A stretch of DNA of 64,000 nt, taken from Rhizobium rhizogenes (GTDB lineage Bacteria > Pseudomonadota > Alphaproteobacteria > Rhizobiales > Rhizobiaceae). The stretch lies in the NCBI RefSeq assembly GCF_002005205.3, contig NZ_CP019701.2, positions 2,911,001 to 2,975,000 of the forward strand, written 5' to 3'. Position numbers and translations under genes: made by a program. The notes beneath the pieces were generated by a model, which did not search any database, was not told the DNA's origin, and saw only the letters and a list, made by a program, of their open reading frames with translations. Positions 20,330 to 29,024 of the stretch are shown in pieces; position 1 is the first letter of the stretch; every line of letters begins with the position of its first letter.

Positions 20330-21928
20330 ATGAGCGATATCTTCTCCCACGCCGCATTGAGCAATCTTGCCGAGTTCTCGGTGTCCGAACTGTCGGGTTC
20401 CATCAAGCGCACGGTGGAGACGGCTTTCGAGCAGGTGCGGGTGCGCGGCGAGATTTCCGGCTATCGCGGCCCGCATTCTTCCGGCCACGCTTATTTCTCG
20501 CTTAAGGATGATCGCGCCCGTATCGATGCGGTGATCTGGAAGGGCACGTTTTCGCGGCTGAAGTTCCGCCCGGAAGAGGGAATGGAAGTGGTCGCCACCG
20601 GCAAGATCACCACCTTTCCCGGTTCCTCGAAATACCAGATCGTCATTGAAAGCCTGGAGCCTGCCGGTGCCGGTGCGTTGATGGCACTGTTGGAAGATCG
20701 CCGCCGGCGTCTGGCGGCGGAAGGGTTGTTTGATCCTGCCCGTAAACGCCGCCTGCCGTTCATGCCGCATGTCATCGGCGTCGTCACTTCACCGACGGGC
20801 GCTGTCATTCGCGATATTCTTCACCGCATTTCGGATCGCTTTCCCGTCCATGTCGTCGTCTGGCCGGTCAAGGTGCAGGGCGAAGGTTCGGGCGAGGAAG
20901 TGGCGAACGCCATTCGCGGCTTTAACGCGCTTAAGCCCGGTGGCGAGATTGCGCGCCCCGATGTGCTGATCGTCGCGCGTGGCGGCGGCAGTCTGGAGGA
21001 TCTCTGGAGCTTCAACGATGAAATCGTTGTACGTGCCGCAGCCGAGAGCGAAATCCCGCTGATTTCCGCCGTAGGACATGAGACCGATACGACATTGATC
21101 GACTATGCCGCCGATGTGCGTGCTCCGACACCGACGGGGGCCGCCGAAATTGCCGTGCCGGTGCGCGCCGAGCTGGAGGCTCAGCTTTCCGGCCTTGCTG
21201 CCCGTCTTTCCGGCTCGGTGTCACGGCAGATGGACAATCGCCGCCAGGGCTTGCGGGCGCTGGTGCGGGCGCTGCCGTCGCTCGACCAGCTTCTGGCCCT
21301 GCCGCGCCGCCGGTTCGACGAGGCTGCGGGCGGTCTCGGTCGGGGACTGGAATTGACCACGCTGAACAAGCGCCGCGCCTTCGAGCGCTCAGCCTCGGGC
21401 CTCAGGCCGGAAACCTTGCTGAACGGTCTCAAGCACCATAGGCAGCGGATCACCGAGCGCATGCACCGGGCCGAGACTTTGGTGGAGCGCCGTCTGTTGC
21501 AGGGCAAAGGCCGCGTGGATGCCTTCGATTCCGCACTGCGTTCGTTGCCCGCCCGCCTGCTTGGCCAGCTGGAGCGGCAGAAGGAACGGGTCGTCACAGC
21601 CGCACGCCGGGCCGATACCGCCGTCCTGCATCGCATGGCGCAGAACCGCTCGGGTCTTGCCGCTCATGATCGTATCCTGCAATCGCTCTCTTACAAGAAC
21701 GTGCTGAAGCGCGGTTATGCCGTGATCCGTGATGAAGAGAACCGGCCGCTGACCCGTGCCGCGGCCATTGCTTCCGGCGCTGTCGTGTCTATGGAATTTG
21801 CCGACGGTCGCGTCTCCGCCATCACAACGGGAGAGGGAACGCCGTCGCCGGATGCCGCCGCCGCGCAAAAAAAGAAGCCGGCGAAACCGGCTTCTTCAGG
21901 CCCCGGCAATCAGGGCAGTCTGTTTTGA
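20330..21928 (+). CDS. xseA: Exodeoxyribonuclease VII large subunit
   Basis: A 532-residue protein. An N-terminal OB fold ([35 protein letters not shown]) is followed by the nuclease core ([59 protein letters not shown]) and a long coiled coil that binds the small subunit XseB. It degrades single-stranded DNA from either end during repair. Its last codons overlap a terminator that serves the convergent gene. xseB is not in the window. Confidence 0.95.
   Translation: MSDIFSHAALSNLAEFSVSELSGSIKRTVETAFEQVRVRGEISGYRGPHSSGHAYFSLKDDRARIDAVIWKGTFSRLKFRPEEGMEVVATGKITTFPGSSKYQIVIESLEPAGAGALMALLEDRRRRLAAEGLFDPARKRRLPFMPHVIGVVTSPTGAVIRDILHRISDRFPVHVVVWPVKVQGEGSGEEVANAIRGFNALKPGGEIARPDVLIVARGGGSLEDLWSFNDEIVVRAAAESEIPLISAVGHETDTTLIDYAADVRAPTPTGAAEIAVPVRAELEAQLSGLAARLSGSVSRQMDNRRQGLRALVRALPSLDQLLALPRRRFDEAAGGLGRGLELTTLNKRRAFERSASGLRPETLLNGLKHHRQRITERMHRAETLVERRLLQGKGRVDAFDSALRSLPARLLGQLERQKERVVTAARRADTAVLHRMAQNRSGLAAHDRILQSLSYKNVLKRGYAVIRDEENRPLTRAAAIASGAVVSMEFADGRVSAITTGEGTPSPDAAAAQKKKPAKPASSGPGNQGSLF
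21867..21894 (-). terminator. Minus-strand terminator lying inside the xseA coding end
   Basis: Read on the minus strand, GAAGCCGG-TTTCG-CCGGCTTC is a perfect 8-bp stem followed by seven T. On the plus strand the same bases encode the lysine- and proline-rich xseA tail (KKKPAKPAS). It ends transcripts of the convergent dehydratase operon. Confidence 0.85.
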
Positions 21929-23131
21929 TCAGATCGAATCCGCATCCGAAAAACGGCGGCTGACGGTGAAGGTCTTTTCGATATCCGGATGCAGCTCCAT
22001 GCCAAGGCCGGCGCCTGGCGGCACGGTGATCATGCCGTTTTTCACTTCCGGCAAGGCGGTGACGAGATCGCGATACCAGGTCTTGTAGAAAGCGCGCACG
22101 CTTTCCTGCACCAGCGCGTTCGGCGCATTGAGCGACAGATGCGTGGAGGCGCAGAGCACCACCGGCCCGGTGCAATCATGTGGCGCGACGGGCAAATGCC
22201 ATGCCTCCGCCATGGAAGCGATCTTGCGTGCTTCCGAAAGCCCGCCGCACCAGCTGATATCAAGCATCACCACACCGGCAGCACCGGTTTCCAGCAGGTC
22301 GCGGAAGGCCCAGCGGGAACCCAGTGTTTCCGATGCGGAAATTGGTGCCGGCGAAACGGCGGCATACCGCGTCAGGCTGGAAAGGCTGTCCATCTTGATC
22401 GGGTCTTCATGCCAGAAGGTCTGGTATGGCGTGAGCGCCTTGGCGATCTGCATGGCGGGCAGAAGCTGCCACATGGAGTGAAACTCCACCATGATATCCA
22501 TCTTGTCACCCACCGCCTTGCGAATCTTCTCGAAAGGCTCGAGCGCGCTTTTCAGGTCCGGCATCGAGATATATTGCCCGCGTGTCTTCTCCGCCGCCGC
22601 ATCGAAAGGCCAGATCTTCATGGCCGTGATACCGTCTTCCAGCAGCGAATGGGCAAGCTCGTCCGCCCGGTGCAGGAAGCCGTTCAGATCGTCATAATCC
22701 CTGCCGTCGGCCATGCCGTAATTCGCCGTCTGCTGGCCGGTCGCCTTCTTGATATACTCCGTGCCCGCGCAGGTATTGTAGGTGCGGATTTCCTTGCGGC
22801 TGAAACCGCCGAGAAGCTGGGCGATGGGCTGGCTGGTGGCCTTGCCGAAAATATCCCAAAGCGCGATATCGAAGGCGGAATTGCCCCGCACTTCCGCACC
22901 GGATGAGCGGAAGCCGAGATAACCGACGAGATCCTGAGCCAGAAGATCGATCTGCAGTGGATCGCGACCAATCACGCGCGGGGCGATATATTCGTGCACA
23001 TAGGTTTCCACCGTCTCGGCGCCGAAGAAGGTTTCGCCGAGCCCGGTAATACCCTCATCCGTGTGGACCAGAACCCAAAGCAGGTTTGCCCGTTCCGCCA
23101 CGCGGACGGTCTCGATTTTCGTAATTTTCAT
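21929..23131 (-). CDS. Mandelate racemase/muconate lactonizing enzyme family protein (sugar-acid dehydratase-like)
   Basis: A 400-residue enolase-superfamily enzyme. The capping domain is followed by a barrel with Mg ligands in MVEFHSMWQ, FWHEDPIKM and SASETLGSR, a lysine in TAMKIWPFD and the late general-base segment LPVAPHDCTGP. This ligand set resembles galactonate/mannonate-type dehydratases, which remove water from an acid sugar, but the exact substrate is an inference. Its stop codon abuts that of xseA. It is downstream of a GntR regulator by 54 bp, likely in one operon. Confidence 0.85.
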   Translation of the reverse strand: MKITKIETVRVAERANLLWVLVHTDEGITGLGETFFGAETVETYVHEYIAPRVIGRDPLQIDLLAQDLVGYLGFRSSGAEVRGNSAFDIALWDIFGKATSQPIAQLLGGFSRKEIRTYNTCAGTEYIKKATGQQTANYGMADGRDYDDLNGFLHRADELAHSLLEDGITAMKIWPFDAAAEKTRGQYISMPDLKSALEPFEKIRKAVGDKMDIMVEFHSMWQLLPAMQIAKALTPYQTFWHEDPIKMDSLSSLTRYAAVSPAPISASETLGSRWAFRDLLETGAAGVVMLDISWCGGLSEARKIASMAEAWHLPVAPHDCTGPVVLCASTHLSLNAPNALVQESVRAFYKTWYRDLVTALPEVKNGMITVPPGAGLGMELHPDIEKTFTVSRRFSDADSI

Positions 23132-23185
23132 GAGTCTCTCTCCTCCAGAGGAAGGCAGTTTGCCATCTGGGACTGTGTTGAAAAA

Positions 23186-23893
23186 TCAGGCGATACCGGC
23201 AGCGAGAAGCGCGTGCACGCTTTCATCGAAATGCCGCGCCATCAGCGTTGACGCCATTTGTGGATCGCCTGCGGCAATGGCCTGTCCGATCTCAATGTGA
23301 AGCGAGACCGTGGTGTGGCGCTGCGCGTCGGATGTGCGGCTTTTCCAGCCGATCGGCCATGTCTGGCGTGTCACATTTTGAAAAGCGCCAAGGATGAGTT
23401 CGAAAACCGGGTTCTTCGAGGATTTGGCAATGGCGAGATGGAAAGCGAGATCGTGCTCCATGACTTTGTCATTGTCGCCGAAGTCCCGTTCCATATCGTT
23501 GGCGTGGTTGAGAATGGTAAGCGCTTCCGCATCCGTGCGCCTCAGCGCCGCCAGCGTCACGGTTCTGACTTCGATGGTGCGGCGCACGTCGTAAATCTGC
23601 TGAATATTGATCTGCTCGGTGTGAATGCCATGCTCGAACATCAGCGACATCGCCCCATGATCAAGCGTCGCCACGGTGGCGCGCTTGCCAGCGCTGACAT
23701 CGATCAGCCGCATGGCTGACAGAGACCGGAAAGCTTCGCGAACGACGGTGCGAGAAACGCCGAGCTGTTGGGAAAGCGAAAGTTCGCTCGGCAGCTTTGC
23801 CCCGGGGGCAAGCTCGTTTTCGCGGATATGGCGCGTGATCGCGCCTATCGTGCTGCTGACGAGACCGGTTTCATGAGAAATGGCGTTATACAT
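23186..23893 (-). CDS. GntR family regulator, FadR/FCD subgroup
   Basis: A 235-residue regulator with an N-terminal winged helix (PGAKLPSELSLSQQLGVSRTVVREAFRSLSAM) and an FCD effector domain whose metal-binding acids and histidines are seen in DLAFHLAIAKSSKN and ARHFDESVHAL. FCD regulators usually sense an organic or sugar acid; here probably the substrate of the dehydratase downstream. A palindrome directly ahead of its ribosome-binding site suggests autoregulation. Confidence 0.92.
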   Translation of the reverse strand: MYNAISHETGLVSSTIGAITRHIRENELAPGAKLPSELSLSQQLGVSRTVVREAFRSLSAMRLIDVSAGKRATVATLDHGAMSLMFEHGIHTEQINIQQIYDVRRTIEVRTVTLAALRRTDAEALTILNHANDMERDFGDNDKVMEHDLAFHLAIAKSSKNPVFELILGAFQNVTRQTWPIGWKSRTSDAQRHTTVSLHIEIGQAIAAGDPQMASTLMARHFDESVHALLAAGIA

Positions 23894-23902
23894 TTTTCCT
23901 CC

Positions 23903-23919
23903 AACCTGTAGTACAGGTT
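23903..23919. promoter_or_regulatory. Operator-like palindrome for the GntR regulator
   Basis: AACCTGTA-G-TACAGGTT is a perfect 8-bp inverted repeat around one base. It directly abuts the GGAGG ribosome-binding site of the GntR gene, a typical place for autoregulation. Confidence 0.75.
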
Positions 23920-24002
23920 TATGGAGAATTGCTTACAGGACTTTTTTCGCCAAAACAAGCGTCCATCGCTGGTTTGATGGGATGTTTGTCTGATCCGTGA
24001 AC

Positions 24003-24503
24003 CTATTGCTCGAAATCCTGCAAAAAGCGCTTCAGCAACCCGTTCAGCGCCGCACGTTCCTCTTCGCTGAGATGGGCAACCAGACGATGCTGGTTTTCAA
24101 CATGCGCGCCGACGGCATCCTCGACAACCGCAAGTCCACGCTCCGTCAGCGATATCAACACGCTGCGCCGGTCCTGGGGGTTGTGAATGCGCTCCACCAG
24201 CCCGGCCTTTTCCAGCTGGTCGATCCGGTTGGTCATGGTGCCGGAACTCACCATGGTCATGGCCAGCAGATCGCCGGGGGAAAGCCGGTAGGGCGGGCCG
24301 GAGCGCCGCAATGTCGCCAGCACATCGAAAGCGGAGGAGGAGATCCCGTGTTTCAGAAGTACCGCCTCAACCTCGCGGCCAAGATGTGTACTGAGCCGGT
24401 GCAGGCGCCCAAGCAGGCCCATGGGGCCGACATCGAGATCGGGTCGTTCCTTGCGCCATTGCGCCAGAATATGATCGACGTGGTCCAGCGGTTCTTTGCT
24501 CAT
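24003..24503 (-). CDS. MarR family transcriptional regulator
   Basis: A winged-helix regulator of about 166 residues: FDVLATLRRSGPPYRLSPGDLLAMTMVSSGTMTNRIDQLEKAGLVER is the recognition region, and the DRRSVLISLTERGL wing follows. The frame has TTG, GTG and ATG in a row; I take the ATG ending at 24503. It is divergent from an EamA exporter gene, with a perfect palindrome between them, so it likely represses both. Confidence 0.92.
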   Translation of the reverse strand: MSKEPLDHVDHILAQWRKERPDLDVGPMGLLGRLHRLSTHLGREVEAVLLKHGISSSAFDVLATLRRSGPPYRLSPGDLLAMTMVSSGTMTNRIDQLEKAGLVERIHNPQDRRSVLISLTERGLAVVEDAVGAHVENQHRLVAHLSEEERAALNGLLKRFLQDFEQ

Positions 24504-24523
24504 CACCAAGGCATAACAATTGA

Positions 24524-24541
24524 TATCTTGACGTCAAGATA
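24524..24541. promoter_or_regulatory. MarR operator palindrome
   Basis: TATCTTGAC-GTCAAGATA is a perfect 18-bp palindrome between the divergent MarR and exporter genes. A further half-site TATCTTGAT starts at 24561, close to the exporter start codon, so the regulator may bind twice. Confidence 0.85.
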
Positions 24542-24584
24542 AAATCGACTAAAGTGAATTTATCTTGATATAGAGATTCTTGAA

Positions 24585-25448
24585 ATGAAGAAAAATCCGA
24601 CCTACGCCGCCGATGTGCTGTTGACCGCGCTTGCCCCGGCCATCTGGGGAACCACCTATTTCGTCACCACGGAATTTTTGCCACAGGGCTACCCTCTGCA
24701 TGTCGCCATGCTGCGCGCATTGCCGGCGGGCATCCTGCTGCTGTTGCTCGTCCGGAAGCTGCCGCAAGGCATCTGGTGGCCGCGCAGTTTCATTCTTGGC
24801 GCGCTGAATTTTTCGTTCTTCTGGGCGATGCTTTTCGTGTCGGCTTATCGGCTGCCGGGCGGTGTGGCGGCCACGGTGGGTGCGGTGCAACCCCTCATCG
24901 TCATTGGCCTGTCCCGGCTGTTTCTGGCTGCGCCGGTCAGGCCGCTCGCCATCGCTGCCGGGTTATTGGGCATTGCGGGCGTGGCGCTTCTGGTTCTGAC
25001 ACCCGGTGCGGGGCTGGATGGTATCGGGGTTGCCGCAGGTCTTGCCGGCGCCGTGTCCATGGCCTTCGGGACGGTGCTGACCCGCAAATGGCGCCCGCCG
25101 GTCTCCAATCTCACCTTCACGGCCTGGCAATTGACGGCGGGCGGAATTCTCCTGCTGCCTGTCGCCTATGCTCTGGAACCGGCCCTGCCAACACCAACCG
25201 CCGCCAATATTCTCGGCATGGCCTATCTCGGCCTCATTGGTGCGGCGCTTACCTATCTTCTGTGGTTTCGCGGGCTTGCCCGCATCGAACCTTCCGCCGC
25301 CGCGTCACTCGGTTTTTTAAGCCCTGTCGTGGCGACGTTGCTGGGCTGGCTGGCGCTCGGCCAAAGCCTTACGCCAGCGCAGATCGCCGGGTTTGTTGCG
25401 GTGCTTTTCAGCATCTGGCTCAGTCAGCGCAGCCAGTTGCCGAGATAG
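24585..25448 (+). CDS. EamA/DMT family transporter
   Basis: A 287-residue inner-membrane protein with about ten hydrophobic segments arranged as two EamA repeats (ALAPAIWGTTYFVTTEFLP in the first, AYLGLIGAALTYLLWFRGLARIEPSAAASLGFLSPVVATLLGWLALGQ in pieces in the second). Such proteins export metabolites or drugs. The divergent MarR gene and the palindrome suggest ligand-induced expression. Confidence 0.9.
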   Translation: MKKNPTYAADVLLTALAPAIWGTTYFVTTEFLPQGYPLHVAMLRALPAGILLLLLVRKLPQGIWWPRSFILGALNFSFFWAMLFVSAYRLPGGVAATVGAVQPLIVIGLSRLFLAAPVRPLAIAAGLLGIAGVALLVLTPGAGLDGIGVAAGLAGAVSMAFGTVLTRKWRPPVSNLTFTAWQLTAGGILLLPVAYALEPALPTPTAANILGMAYLGLIGAALTYLLWFRGLARIEPSAAASLGFLSPVVATLLGWLALGQSLTPAQIAGFVAVLFSIWLSQRSQLPR

Positions 25449-25454
25449 ATACCG

Positions 25455-26693
25455 TCAGGCCCATTCGCCCTTGCGCATCACCGGAACCGTGGAGCCATCC
25501 GGCTTCACGCCATCAATATCCACCTTGTCGGAACCGATCATCCAGTCGATGTGGATCAGACTGGAATTGCCGCCCTGCGCCTTGATCTGCTCCTGCGACA
25601 GCGAAGCACCGTCGAGGAAACATTTCGAATAGCATTGGCCAAGCGCGATGTGGCACGAGGCGTTTTCGTCAAACAGCGTGTTGTAGAACAGGATACCGCT
25701 TGCCGAGATCGGCGAGGAATGCGGCACCAGCGCCACTTCGCCCAGACGCCGTGCACCCTCATCGGTGTCGAGAACCTTGTTCAGCACCGCTTCGCCTTTC
25801 GAAGCCCTGGCTTCGACGATGCGGCCGCCTTCGAATTTCACCCGGATATCGTTGATCAGCGTTCCCTGATGCGACAGGGGCTTGGTGCTGGACACGTAGC
25901 CATCCACGCGCAGCGCATGCGGCGTGGTGAACACTTCCTCGGTCGGAATATTCGGGTTGCAGGTCACGCCATTCTTGGCGGTGGAAGCGCCGCCGTGCCA
26001 TTCATGGCCGTCCGCCAGCCCGATCGTCACATCCGTGCCGGGGCCGGTGAAGTGCAGCGACGAGAAGCGCTCGCCATTCAGCCATGCCGAACGTTTGGCG
26101 AGATTGGCATTGTGCTGCGCCCAGGCTGCGACCGGATCGGCCACATCCACCCGCGATGCTGCGAAGATGGCATCGGCAAGCTTGCGAACGGCTTCGTCCT
26201 CGGCAAGATCGGGAAAGACCTGTTTTGCCCAGGAGGGGTTCGGATAGGAGATGATGTTCCAGTTGATGTCGAAGTTGGAAATCTTCTCCAGCGCGGGCTT
26301 GTAGGCGGTGGAATTGGCCTTGTTGGCGCGCGCCACCTTGGCCGGGTCCTGCTCGGCCAGCAGCATCGGGTTATCGCCGGCAATCGCCAGCCGCGCCGCG
26401 CCATTGGCATAGGCCTTCGCCATGCCTTCATAAAGCCAGCCGGAAGCCCGGTCGAAATTCGCGTCGCTGGCGTGGCGGTAGCGCGAAAGCGTGGTTTCTT
26501 CGTCGGAATAGAAGGTGGTGACCAGCCCGCCACCCGCCAGATAGGCGTGTTTGGTTAAAAGCCGCACCAGCGGCAACGCCGCCAGCGGCGCAGTGATCAC
26601 GAGATCCTGATCCTTCTGCAATTGCAGGCCGACTTTTACGGCAACTTCGGCCAGTTTTTCGAGTTTGACGGGATCGATGGGAGAAACGGTCAT
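25455..26693 (-). CDS. M29 family aminopeptidase (AmpS/PepS type)
   Basis: A 412-residue metallopeptidase. Metal-binding segments of clan MQ can be seen: NIPTEEVFTTP, ASKGEAVLNKVLD, VPHSSPIS, SCHIALGQCYSK and LIHIDWMIGS. It removes N-terminal residues from peptides in the cytoplasm using divalent metals. Length is normal. It ends 7 bp from the convergent transporter gene. Confidence 0.92.
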   Translation of the reverse strand: MTVSPIDPVKLEKLAEVAVKVGLQLQKDQDLVITAPLAALPLVRLLTKHAYLAGGGLVTTFYSDEETTLSRYRHASDANFDRASGWLYEGMAKAYANGAARLAIAGDNPMLLAEQDPAKVARANKANSTAYKPALEKISNFDINWNIISYPNPSWAKQVFPDLAEDEAVRKLADAIFAASRVDVADPVAAWAQHNANLAKRSAWLNGERFSSLHFTGPGTDVTIGLADGHEWHGGASTAKNGVTCNPNIPTEEVFTTPHALRVDGYVSSTKPLSHQGTLINDIRVKFEGGRIVEARASKGEAVLNKVLDTDEGARRLGEVALVPHSSPISASGILFYNTLFDENASCHIALGQCYSKCFLDGASLSQEQIKAQGGNSSLIHIDWMIGSDKVDIDGVKPDGSTVPVMRKGEWA

Positions 26694-26781
26694 GATCTGC
26701 CTTCGTCTATTTCAACAGGAGGCGCCGACCATAGCCCATTCCTCCTGAAAGCCAAATGCTTTCAGGAACGTTCCCCGTGCT

Positions 26782-27258
26782 TCAATCGGCGACCAGCGAA
26801 GCGGCAATGGCCCTCAGGGCTGTCTGCGCATCGCGGGGCGAAAGCCTCACCTGCAGGCCGCGTTGTCCGCCATTCATGTAGACATGGTCATGCGCCATGG
26901 CTCCGGCCTCGATGGCCGTCGGCACCTGCTTCTTCTGTCCGAAGGGGCTGATGCCGCCGACATGATAACCGGTTGCCCTCTCCGCATCGGCGGGTTTCAT
27001 CATGCTGGCGGATTTGCCACCGAAAGCCGCGGCAAGCTTCTTCATGCTGACCTCACGGTCTGAGGGAACGATGACGCAGACCGGTTTGCCGTCCAGCTCC
27101 GCCATCAACGTCTTCAGCACCAGATGCGGCGCCTCGCCGATCGCTTCGGCCGCCTGCAGGCCGATGCGGTCGGCATTCGGATCGTAGTCATAGGTAACGG
27201 TGGTGAAGGCAACGCCGGCCTTGGTCAGCATTTGGGTGGCGCGGGTCGTTTTGGACAT
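26782..27258 (-). CDS. ybaK: Cys-tRNA(Pro) deacylase, YbaK/EbsC family
   Basis: A 158-residue editing protein with the YbaK signature: a KTL(M/V) lysine strand in LVLKTLMAELDG, PSDREVSMKKLAAAFGGKSASM and the GYHVGGISPFGQKK loop. It clears cysteine wrongly attached to tRNA-Pro. It lies 11 bp downstream of an ArsC-like gene on the same strand, likely one operon. Confidence 0.92.
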   Translation of the reverse strand: MSKTTRATQMLTKAGVAFTTVTYDYDPNADRIGLQAAEAIGEAPHLVLKTLMAELDGKPVCVIVPSDREVSMKKLAAAFGGKSASMMKPADAERATGYHVGGISPFGQKKQVPTAIEAGAMAHDHVYMNGGQRGLQVRLSPRDAQTALRAIAASLVAD

Positions 27259-27269
27259 GGCGGCTACGT

Positions 27270-27617
27270 TCAGGCAAAAAGGGTCTGGTAGGTTTCCGGC
27301 TTGAAACCGACGGTTATCTTGCCCCTTGCCTCCAGCACGGGGCGCTTGATCATGGAGGGCTGTTCCAGCATCAGGCCGATGGCCTTCTCACGGGTAAGAT
27401 CGGCCTTCTGGCCGTCGTCGAGTTTCCTGAAGGTCGTGCCGGCGCGGTTGAGAACCGTTTCCCAGCCCGCTGCATCGCACCATGTTTCCAGATGGGCGCG
27501 GTCGATGCCGGACGCCTTGTAGTCATGGAAAGAATAGTCGAAGCCATTGGCTTCCAGCCAACTTCTGGCCTTCTTCATCGTGTCGCAGTTCTTGATGCCG
27601 TAAATGGTGATCGTCAT
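27270..27617 (-). CDS. ArsC/YffB family thioredoxin-fold protein
   Basis: A 115-residue protein of the ArsC/Spx/YffB fold (ITIYGIKNCDTMKKARSWLEANG; later MIKRPVLEARGKITVGFKPE). Only one cysteine is in the active-site loop (NCDTMK), as in YffB rather than the CxxC reductases, so glutathione-linked reduction is possible but unproven. First gene of the pair with ybaK. Confidence 0.87.
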   Translation of the reverse strand: MTITIYGIKNCDTMKKARSWLEANGFDYSFHDYKASGIDRAHLETWCDAAGWETVLNRAGTTFRKLDDGQKADLTREKAIGLMLEQPSMIKRPVLEARGKITVGFKPETYQTLFA

Positions 27618-27720
27618 GCTGCCAGCCTCTTTGTCTTCAAGCTCTCCGGCATAACAAAATATCCGCCTTATTCAACCCGCCCGCTGAGGTGCTCTGCGCC
27701 GTTTGAGAGGTGCGACGCCT

Positions 27721-27780
27721 AAGCCATGCAAAATCACATGAGCTGATATCCAAACGAGCGCGAGCAAAGCTGCATGGCTT
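27721..27780. repeat. Widely spaced 10-bp inverted repeat
   Basis: AAGCCATGCA and TGCATGGCTT are exact reverse complements separated by 40 bases. They lie between the convergent-facing arsC-like gene start and the small gene at 27852. It could be a two-site operator or the base stem of a small RNA; I see no gene in the stretch 27618-27851. Confidence 0.6.
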
Positions 27781-27815
27781 CCCTGCTACATCATGAGTTG
27801 TAGAACAGGACGGAA

Positions 27816-27834
27816 ATGCCCATTATCTGGGCAT
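27816..27834 (+). promoter_or_regulatory. Leader stem-loop before small ORF
   Basis: ATGCCCA-TTATC-TGGGCAT forms a perfect 7-bp stem with a 5-base loop. It ends a few bases before the GGAGAG ribosome-binding site of the small gene at 27852, so it could influence translation. Confidence 0.55.
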
Positions 27835-27851
27835 CAAAGATGGAGAGAAAA

Positions 27852-28019
27852 ATGCGTCAGGTTGCAAAGACATCGCGTAACTTCTTCGGTGAAACTTTCG
27901 CCGTTCTAGGTGCAGCGCTCTCGGTTTCGGCCGCTGTTCGCGCACATCGCAAGCCCGCCCGCGCCGATCTCGAAGCCCTCGGCATCGACGGTAAGGCTTT
28001 CGACAAGGTACAGCTCTAA
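27852..28019 (+). CDS. Small basic protein of unknown function (55 residues)
   Basis: The protein (MRQVAKTSRNFFGETFAVLG...) has a weakly hydrophobic middle (FAVLGAALSVSAAV) and a basic, then acidic tail (RAHRKPARADLEALGIDGKAFDKVQL). GGAGAG lies 5 bases before the ATG and a hairpin follows the stop, which supports a real gene. The pattern is reminiscent of short rhizobial proteins of unknown function. No motif that allows a role was found. Confidence 0.55.
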   Translation: MRQVAKTSRNFFGETFAVLGAALSVSAAVRAHRKPARADLEALGIDGKAFDKVQL

Positions 28020-28034
28020 GCTGGTATCGTTTGT

Positions 28035-28056
28035 AGCGAGGCGAGATCGCCTCGCT
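28035..28056 (+). terminator. Hairpin after small ORF
   Basis: AGCGAGGCGA and TCGCCTCGCT pair almost without a loop (GA). There is no T run after it, so it is a weak terminator or an RNA-stabilising end. The remaining bases to 28220 show nothing else. Confidence 0.5.
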
Positions 28057-28220
28057 TGCGCCCGGGATTGAAATCCGCATCGGTTTTCGACGGGCGCGGT
28101 GGATGTACGGATGGCGCGAAAGCGTCCCGTGTTCACACGGAAAGGTTCCCGCATCGTTCTCTAGCGGCGGATGCGGAATAATTTCGGCACGGAATGCCAT
28201 GCCATCAAGGGCGCAGGTTA

Positions 28221-28934
28221 TTACGCTGTTGCCCTTTGTTTCGGTCGCTTCGACGGACCGATCACTTTTTCCGGCAAATACAGCTGACTCTCGGGCTGCT
28301 CGTAGCGGTCCGCCTTTGCTGAAAGCGCGAAGCGCCCCAGAGACTCGTGTCGCGTCTCACCATTATGGCTGAAGATGAGTTCGAAACTGCCAGCCAGCCA
28401 GCTATATGGTTTTCCTGTCGGCATCGGTTCGATTTTGCCGCAGCCATAAATCATGGTGAGATGTGGCGTAAGCGACGATGCCGCGATGCAGGGAAGGTTT
28501 GCCCGCCGGAGCGTCCGCTGCAATATCTTCGACAGGGCGTTTATCTCCGGCATGGCACGGCTGCTTCGCAGCACCAGACTGTTGCGGTTGCCGAAAAGCG
28601 ATGTTCCATCGAACGTGACCGGAACGGGTCGCGCCTTGATTTCCCCAAGTGCTGCCTTCAGCCTGCCTGTCAGGGCATGTGGCACTGTTTCAAAACATCC
28701 GATACAGAGCAGGGTGATGTGCAGAAGCTCCGGCGGATAGGCCGCGCGCTTCGTCCGTCCTTGCGCATGGTGCGACGCATCGGCAAAGATTCTCTCCGCA
28801 AGCGCTGCTGGCGGTTTCAGCACGATCAGAATCTTGCTGTTGAAGCGCGGACTGGATCGGCGTATTCTGTGCGGCCCCAGCCCCTCAAGGAAAAGCTGCT
28901 TTAAAGCTCCTTCATCCGCCAACTCGAAACCCAC
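28221..28934 (-). CDS. 2H phosphoesterase, LigT / 2'-5' RNA ligase-like
   Basis: The two histidine motifs of the 2H fold are clear: LHITLLCIG and PHLTMIYG, about 100 residues apart. Such enzymes open cyclic phosphates or join RNA ends. I take the GTG ending at 28934 because GGAG lies 7 bases before it; the frame also runs up to an ATG ending at 29000, which would add an odd hydrophobic leader. No partner genes are near. Confidence 0.75.
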   Translation of the reverse strand: MGFELADEGALKQLFLEGLGPHRIRRSSPRFNSKILIVLKPPAALAERIFADASHHAQGRTKRAAYPPELLHITLLCIGCFETVPHALTGRLKAALGEIKARPVPVTFDGTSLFGNRNSLVLRSSRAMPEINALSKILQRTLRRANLPCIAASSLTPHLTMIYGCGKIEPMPTGKPYSWLAGSFELIFSHNGETRHESLGRFALSAKADRYEQPESQLYLPEKVIGPSKRPKQRATA

Positions 28935-29024
28935 GACGATGCTCCACGGCCTTTGCCAAGGTCGCAATATTATCACCGCCAGTAAAAAATAAAAGAACAA
29001 AAGAAGAACATAAACTGCTCGCTT

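Noticed and set aside
27721..27780. tRNA gene
   Set aside because: The inverted repeat has a 40-base spacer without cloverleaf arms or TTC loop.
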